From positions 1-38,412 of the IMG/VR virus record IMGVR_UViG_3300027773_000186: a stretch of 38,412 nt of DNA. One strand, written 5' to 3'. A program made the position numbers and the translations under genes. Each line of letters opens with the position of its first letter. Position 1 is the first letter of the stretch. The notes under the pieces were generated by a model, which was given only the letters and a program-made list of their open reading frames with translations, was not told the origin of the DNA and ran no database searches. This document shows positions 37,875 through 38,412 of this stretch, one piece after another. The stretch comes from a virus.

Positions 37875-38025
37875 AAACGGACGCCGGATCGCCGCGCGGC
37901 GGCAACGTCACAGTGGCGGGAGACCGGCCAAACTTTCCCCATGCAAATACTGTCGGAGAGAGATGTCTGCAAGGGAGCTTCGTAGTCACCAGCCGCACTG
38001 CCAGCAACACCCCAAAAACACCTGA
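37813..38025 (+). CDS. Small zinc-finger protein at the right end
   Basis: A 70-residue protein: MVRYSEKWDLASIPDDIWFR, ENGRRIAARRQRHSGGRPAK, then SPCKYCRREMSARELRSHQP and HCQQHPKN. The CxxC-x12-H-x3-HC-type finger plus an arginine-rich stretch suggests nucleic-acid binding. It overlaps the previous gene by 62 bp in another frame; a weak GAGAGAAA precedes ATG 37813. Mu Com, also a small zinc-finger protein at the right end, controls mom translation, but this sequence is not recognisably Com. It is the last gene before the predicted prophage end. Confidence 0.55.
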   Translation: MVRYSEKWDLASIPDDIWFRENGRRIAARRQRHSGGRPAKLSPCKYCRREMSARELRSHQPHCQQHPKNT

Positions 38026-38041
38026 ATTTATACAAAAAATG

Positions 38042-38113
38042 GAATCTCAGAATTATTTTGCACTACTGGTGCAAAATAATTCTGAGATTCAGTGAAAAAT
38101 AATTCTGCGAGCC
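38042..38113. repeat. Three copies of a 22-bp motif, predicted transposase end sites
   Basis: A 22-bp motif with core AAAATAATTCTGAGA occurs inverted at 38042-38063 and direct at 38069-38090, making a perfect palindrome with a TACTG loop. A third copy, 18 of 22 identical, lies at 38092-38113, 23 bp after the second. Two direct copies about 22 bp apart next to the end resemble R1/R2 of Mu. The palindrome could also act as a terminator but has no T-tract. Confidence 0.65.
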
Positions 38114-38114
38114 A

Positions 38115-38116
38115 CA
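38115..38116. other. Predicted right terminus of the prophage
   Basis: Mu-family ends are 5'-TG...CA-3'. A CA at 38115-38116 lies 2 bp outside the outermost 22-bp motif, so read from outside the end would be TGTGGCTCGCAGAATTATTT. Beyond it no phage-like feature is seen. The 5-bp target duplication would then begin ATCGC (38117-38121), to be matched just left of the left end. Confidence 0.45.
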
Positions 38117-38295
38117 ATCGCTTATCTGATTGAAAGATAGAGGCTTAACTGGATTTATTACTTTTGTAAGGGTTGACATGCTGTCGTTGTCCGCCGAGGA
38201 CTGGTGTTCAGAGCATTTTTTGTTTCACCGTGATCTATGAAAAGGATGACCCTCATTCCGGGCGGCACGAAAATCTCAGGAATTTGGAAGGGCCT
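38117..38295. other. Chromosomal intergenic region
   Basis: About 180 bp between the predicted prophage end and the aldo/keto reductase stop. No gene is seen. TTGACA at 38173-38178 has no matching -10 at normal spacing, and TATCT/AGATA near 38122-38138 is too short to call. Confidence 0.4.
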
Positions 38296-38412
38296 TTATG
38301 CGGCAGCAATGCGCCGAATCAGGTCCTGCTGCTCCTGAATATTTTCCGCGCCGATCGTAAAAGCATCGAGTACGCCTGTTCCCAGAGCGAAGCGCAGAGC
38401 ATCGTCCTGGCG
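38296..38412 (-). CDS. Aldo/keto reductase, C-terminal end (chromosomal, partial)
   Basis: The last 38 codons of a gene that continues beyond the window. The C-terminus reads DDALRFALGTGVLDAFTIGA then ENIQEQQDLIRRIAAA, the typical end of aldo/keto reductases, where 'T-GA---EQ----I' follows the cofactor-binding strand. It is host DNA and marks the right flank; the prophage lies downstream of it, so the insertion does not break it. Confidence 0.7.
   Translation of the reverse strand, partial: RQDDALRFALGTGVLDAFTIGAENIQEQQDLIRRIAAA

Noticed and set aside
38042-38090. The right-end palindrome as a simple rho-independent terminator
   Set aside because: The stem is AT-rich with no following T-tract, and a third direct copy of one arm is present, which fits protein-binding sites better. 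A terminator side-function is not excluded.
38173-38201. A promoter at TTGACA in the host flank
   Set aside because: No acceptable -10 element lies 16-18 bp downstream and no gene begins after it in the window.

Overview
This window is most of a Mu-like transposable prophage with a siphovirus-type (long, non-contractile) tail module, inserted in a bacterial chromosome. The host looks like an acidobacterium (Terriglobia-type). That is an inference from the GC-rich coding style, from the tandem Ig-like domains typical of that phylum, and from the flanking chromosomal aldo/keto reductase gene. The only chromosomal sequence visible is at the right (about 38117-38412). The left prophage end lies outside the window.

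Layout. (1) 1-11431, minus strand: an early operon in which nearly every gene overlaps the next by ATGA, GTGA or TGATG. In transcription order it holds a Ner-like HTH protein, two tandem paralogues of unknown function, MuA-type DDE transposase, MuB-type ATPase, a membrane protein, a run of small zinc-ribbon and winged-helix proteins, a CheY-like receiver protein, a nucleotide-modification-associated-like protein with an out-of-frame zinc-finger gene inside its 3' end, a GemA-like protein, a small HTH protein, and finally a large tail fibre with an SGNH esterase domain. (2) 11409-11471: a very compact switch where the early promoter and the repressor promoter overlap face to face within inverted repeats. 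(3) 11483-13711, plus strand: an S24-like repressor, then a membrane-anchored protein and a zinc-finger/PH-like protein that are candidates for immunity or exclusion. (4) 13937-15955: lysis region (glucosaminidase endolysin, spanin-like and holin-like proteins). (5) 16169-26499: Mu-type packaging and head genes in canonical order (gp25-like, gp26-like, gp27, gp28, gp29 portal, gp30/F, gpI protease with nested scaffold, decoration protein, major capsid, gp36, gpG-like, gp37-like). (6) 26499-37196: siphovirus tail (tube, two chaperone-position proteins, tape measure, three distal tail proteins). The last is a 1241-residue tail-tip protein carrying two Ig-like domains and a C-terminal Hint (intein-like) autoprocessing domain. 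(7) 37224-38025: a small right-end accessory operon with its own promoter and palindromic operator. (8) 38042-38116: three copies of a 22-bp motif, two forming a perfect palindrome, which I read as transposase binding sites at the right prophage end, with the terminus predicted at 38116.

How it works together. Lysogeny would be held by the repressor at 11.4 kb acting on the leftward early promoter. Induction gives Ner-like protein, MuA and MuB for replicative transposition from the end sites. The rightward block then makes the lysis proteins, headful packaging terminase, head and tail. No Mor/C-type late activator is recognisable by eye. The most unusual points are the Hint domain on the tail tip, a phage-borne CheY-like receiver, a tail fibre gene at the end of the early operon, a +1 frame break in an A8 run of the gpG-like gene, and several genes under 60 codons. 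No tRNA, rRNA, CRISPR array or insertion sequence was found, and no gene-free stretch exceeds 300 bases.
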